Source of the DNA: Actinomadura viridilutea
Lineage (GTDB): Bacteria > Actinomycetota > Actinomycetes > Streptosporangiales > Streptosporangiaceae
Assembly (NCBI GenBank): GCA_003001795.1
Contig: PVNI01000008.1
Span: forward strand, 124,001 to 188,000
Reading direction: 5' to 3'
Length of the DNA: 64,000 bases
Shown: positions 60,177-64,000 of the stretch, in pieces
How the letters are laid out: the number at the start of each line of letters is the position of its first letter
Numbering within the stretch: the first letter of the stretch is position 1
Program-made: the position numbers and the translations under genes
Notes under the pieces: model-generated
Databases searched by the model: none
Told to the model about the DNA's origin: nothing
Seen by the model: the letters and a program-made list of their open reading frames with translations, nothing else

Positions 60177-60734
60177 TCAGTCGGGGAAGGTCAGGTATTC
60201 GGGCGGAACGGCGTCGACGAGCCAGACGCCGTTGGGCGTCACGCGGAACTCGTGGCCGTCGGCGGCCATGCGGGCGGCGTCGACGACGAGGACGACGGGG
60301 CGGCCGCGGCGGGAGCCGACGCGTTCGGCGGTCGCGCGGTCGGGGGACAGGTGGACGGCGTGCCGCCTCATGCGGCGCAGGCCGTCACGGCGGATGGCGG
60401 CGACGAACCGGGGCGCCGTGCCGTGGTACAGGCGCGGCGGCGGGGGCGTGACCGGAAGATCGAGGTCGACGTCGACCGAATGACCCTGGTGGGCGCGGAT
60501 GCGGCGGCCGGTGTCGTCGAAGGCGTACCGCCGCTTGTCGTTGACGGCCACCACGTGCTCGAGCTCGGCGCGGGTGACGGGGAAGCCGTGGCGGGCGGCG
60601 GCCGACAGCAGCTCGTCGACGTCCACCCAGCCGTGCCGGTCCAGGGTGATCCCGATGTCCTCGGGGCGGTGCCGCAGATGGCGGGCCAGGTACTTGGAGA
60701 TCTCGACGGTGCGGCGTTCGTCCACGGTCGTCAC
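60177..60734 (-). CDS. kptA: RNA 2'-phosphotransferase KptA/Tpt1
   Basis: The 185-residue enzyme has VEISKYLARHLRHRPEDIGI with the basic RNA-binding residues, the winged-helix half to about residue 75, PRLYHGTAPRFVAAIRRDGL with the NAD-binding His, and HLSPDRATAERVGSRRGRPV. It removes an internal 2'-phosphate from RNA using NAD+. Bacteria lack the yeast-type tRNA ligation that generates this mark, so the natural substrate is unclear. The GTG start directly abuts a hairpin, leaving no free ribosome binding site; the GTG three codons in is an alternative. It converges on holA with a 4-nt gap. Confidence 0.92.
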   Translation of the reverse strand: MTTVDERRTVEISKYLARHLRHRPEDIGITLDRHGWVDVDELLSAAARHGFPVTRAELEHVVAVNDKRRYAFDDTGRRIRAHQGHSVDVDLDLPVTPPPPRLYHGTAPRFVAAIRRDGLRRMRRHAVHLSPDRATAERVGSRRGRPVVLVVDAARMAADGHEFRVTPNGVWLVDAVPPEYLTFPD

Positions 60735-60765
60735 GACGCCGCGGCCCGGCGCGGACCGCGGCGTC
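60735..60765 (-). terminator. Hairpin between rpsT and kptA, touching the kptA start codon
   Basis: GACGCCGCGG, an 11-nt loop and CCGCGGCGTC form a perfect 10-bp stem that begins 15 nt after the rpsT stop and ends at the base before the kptA GTG. It looks like the rpsT terminator and would also hide any kptA ribosome binding site. Confidence 0.65.
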
Positions 60766-60780
60766 GCACAGGCACGGAAG

Positions 60781-61056
60781 CTACTTGGCGGAGGCCTGCA
60801 GGGCGGCGGCCTGCTTGGCGATCGCCGACTTGCGGTTGGCGGCCTGGTTCTTGTGGATGACGCCCTTGCTGACGGCCTTGTCCAGCTTGCGAGCGGCGTG
60901 CCGCTGCAGCGCGATCGCCTTCTCGACGTCGCCGGCCTCGGCGGCCTCGCGGAACTTGCGGATCGCCGTCTTCAGCTCGGACTTGACGGCCTTGTTGCGC
61001 AGGCGGCGCTTCTCGTTCTGCTTGTTCCGCTTGATCTGGGACTTGATGTTAGCCAC
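60781..61056 (-). CDS. rpsT: Ribosomal protein S20
   Basis: The 91-residue basic protein is S20: [20 protein letters not shown] at the start, [20 protein letters not shown], and the conserved [20 protein letters not shown]. It binds 16S rRNA in the small subunit. GTG 61056 is the start; GAGG lies 11-14 nt upstream. Upstream codons in the same frame (to 61191) show no homology. The 260-nt space to lepA holds the divergent promoters of both genes, without a clear consensus. Confidence 0.96.
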   Translation of the reverse strand: MANIKSQIKRNKQNEKRRLRNKAVKSELKTAIRKFREAAEAGDVEKAIALQRHAARKLDKAVSKGVIHKNQAANRKSAIAKQAAALQASAK

Positions 61057-61316
61057 GTCGTAGTGCCTCAGCTTGGTTGCGATGCTTCGCCTGCCCATGT
61101 CAAACGGACAGGCTCCGACGAAAGGGTTGGACGGGGGCGACGGTGCCCCAGGGCACGACGCTACGCCACACGCAGTCGCACAGCTTATCAATCAGCGCCG
61201 TCCCCCCAAAACCGAGCGCGGCCCGGTGCACCGAGCACGCCGCCCGGCATGGGACCATGGAATACGGCATCATCTGCCGCATCCATGTCCACCAGTGAGC
61301 TTGCGAACGGACGCCG

Positions 61317-63155
<1,839 letters not shown>

Positions 63156-63172
63156 GCGGACGCGAGCGCCGT

Positions 63173-63196
63173 GCCCCTCCCCGCGGGGAAAGGGGC
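63173..63196 (+). terminator. Hairpin terminator after lepA
   Basis: GCCCCT ... AGGGGC encloses the self-complementary core CCCCGCGGGG, starting 18 nt after the lepA stop. Confidence 0.5.
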
Positions 63197-63328
63197 GGGC
63201 GCGGCGTGCCCTGCGCCCGGTGCCCCGCAGGTCCCGACGCGAGGCTCAACGCCCAGATTCCTTCATGGAATCGCGTCAAAATGGCAAAGCGGTGGTGACG
63301 GAGTGTTCACGCAAAGACACTGGGCGTT

Positions 63329-64000
63329 GTGACCCATACGTTGCTGCATCAGGTCCTCGTCTCCGACCTGGTGGTCCCGATCGGACTCGCGGAGACGGAG
63401 GACCAGGAGTCGCTCACGGGGTTCGGCGCCCGGCTGGCGGACGACACCTGGCTGCGCTCCGACCTGATGGTGTTCCGCAAGGAGCAGGCCAGGGACGGTC
63501 TGTGGTACATCGACGGCGGGCCGCTGCTGGCCGTCGAGGTCGCCTCGGACGCCTCCCGCAGGGCCGACCTCGGCCGCAAGAAGGAGCTGTACGAGCGGTT
63601 CGGGGTGCCGTCGTACTGGGTGGTCGACCTCAGAGAGGACGAACCCGAGGTCCAGGTGTTCGAGCTCGACGACCACGGCCGGTACGTCGAGCGGGCCCGT
63701 GTGACACGGGGCCGGACCTGCAGGTTGACCCGGCCGTTCCCCATCGAGCTCGCCCCCGACGCCATCTTCGACCGGCTGCCGCGCCGACCCGCCCCGAGGA
63801 GGAGAGCCACCGTGTCCGACCAGGCAGGAACGCACCGCTCCGGCCCCGATCTGCCGCACTGCGAGGAGCCGATCCTCGTCGACGCCTTCGGCCACCGCTG
63901 GCCGACGGGCGCCGAGAAGGTGGAGCTGTGGGACGGCTGCCCCGTGTTCTACGGAGAGTGGGACGAACGGGACGTCGAGATCGCCCAGCGCGCCTACCCG
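63329..64000 (+). CDS. Uma2/DUF820-family PD-(D/E)XK nuclease-fold protein(s), running off the window
   Basis: The open frame from GTG 63329 to the edge encodes 224 residues. The first 155 contain LLAVEVASDASRRADLGRKK with ELYERFGVPSYWVVDL, the Uma2 nuclease-fold core (E-V-x-S then the catalytic Lys region). The usual 50-60 N-terminal residues are missing, replaced by VTHTLLHQVLVSDLV; an in-frame stop at 63296 rules out an earlier start. From about residue 163 (GTG 63812, with AGGAGG 7 nt upstream) the frame enters the N-terminus of a second Uma2 unit (PILVDAFGHRWPTGAEKVEL). It may be two genes in one frame or a fusion. Confidence 0.75.
   Translation, partial: MTHTLLHQVLVSDLVVPIGLAETEDQESLTGFGARLADDTWLRSDLMVFRKEQARDGLWYIDGGPLLAVEVASDASRRADLGRKKELYERFGVPSYWVVDLREDEPEVQVFELDDHGRYVERARVTRGRTCRLTRPFPIELAPDAIFDRLPRRPAPRRRATVSDQAGTHRSGPDLPHCEEPILVDAFGHRWPTGAEKVELWDGCPVFYGEWDERDVEIAQRAYP

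Overview
The window is 64 kb of very high-GC DNA with almost no intergenic AT-rich sequence, GTG/TTG starts beside ATG, and a gene order (DUF3046, recA, recX, rny, gluABCD, miaB, miaA, dapF; hflX; degV, comEA, comEC, holA, rpsT, lepA) that is characteristic of an actinomycete chromosome. The protein sequences fit a Streptosporangiales/Thermomonosporaceae-type organism (for example Actinomadura); that placement is inference. No tRNA, rRNA, CRISPR array, insertion sequence or phage gene was recognised.

Left part (1-14.4 kb): the end of a carbohydrate ABC transporter operon (permease cut by the window edge, binding lipoprotein) with a divergent ROK-family repressor; secA2; a large Lhr-type helicase convergent with it; DUF3046; then a minus-strand block of an ATP-grasp protein, a small Gly/Ser-rich lipoprotein, a glutathionylspermidine-synthase-like ATP-grasp ligase and a DUF350 membrane protein. 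This block resembles the E. coli yjfL-yjfM-yjfC set and is my best candidate for an under-described system.

Core part (14.4-31 kb): recA with an SOS box and a second, RecA-NDp-like promoter; recX carrying an extraordinary ~490-residue repetitive N-terminal extension; a long leader and rny; a scarred rny/peptidase junction; an S9 peptidase; the glutamate ABC transporter gluABCD; miaB, a LigB-like gene, miaA and dapF.

Accessory stretch (31-50 kb): between dapF and hflX, which are close together in many actinobacteria, lie about 20 kb of other genes: an orphan histidine kinase, an immunity-like protein, a TetR repressor facing a membrane protein across two operator copies, an oligopeptide-type ABC operon (two permeases, one fused double ATPase, one binding protein, all overlapping by 4 nt), an anchored exported protein, glcDEF (glycolate to glyoxylate), an unknown gene, and malate synthase aceB (glyoxylate to malate).

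Right part (50-64 kb): hflX, hutI, a truncated methyltransferase remnant, degV, comEA-comEC, holA, kptA, rpsT, lepA, and a Uma2-type nuclease-fold gene running off the edge. Several genes (DUF3046, gluA, miaB, dapF, the gene at 48055, degV) have a TANNNT box 6-11 nt before the start codon, suggesting leaderless or nearly leaderless transcripts.
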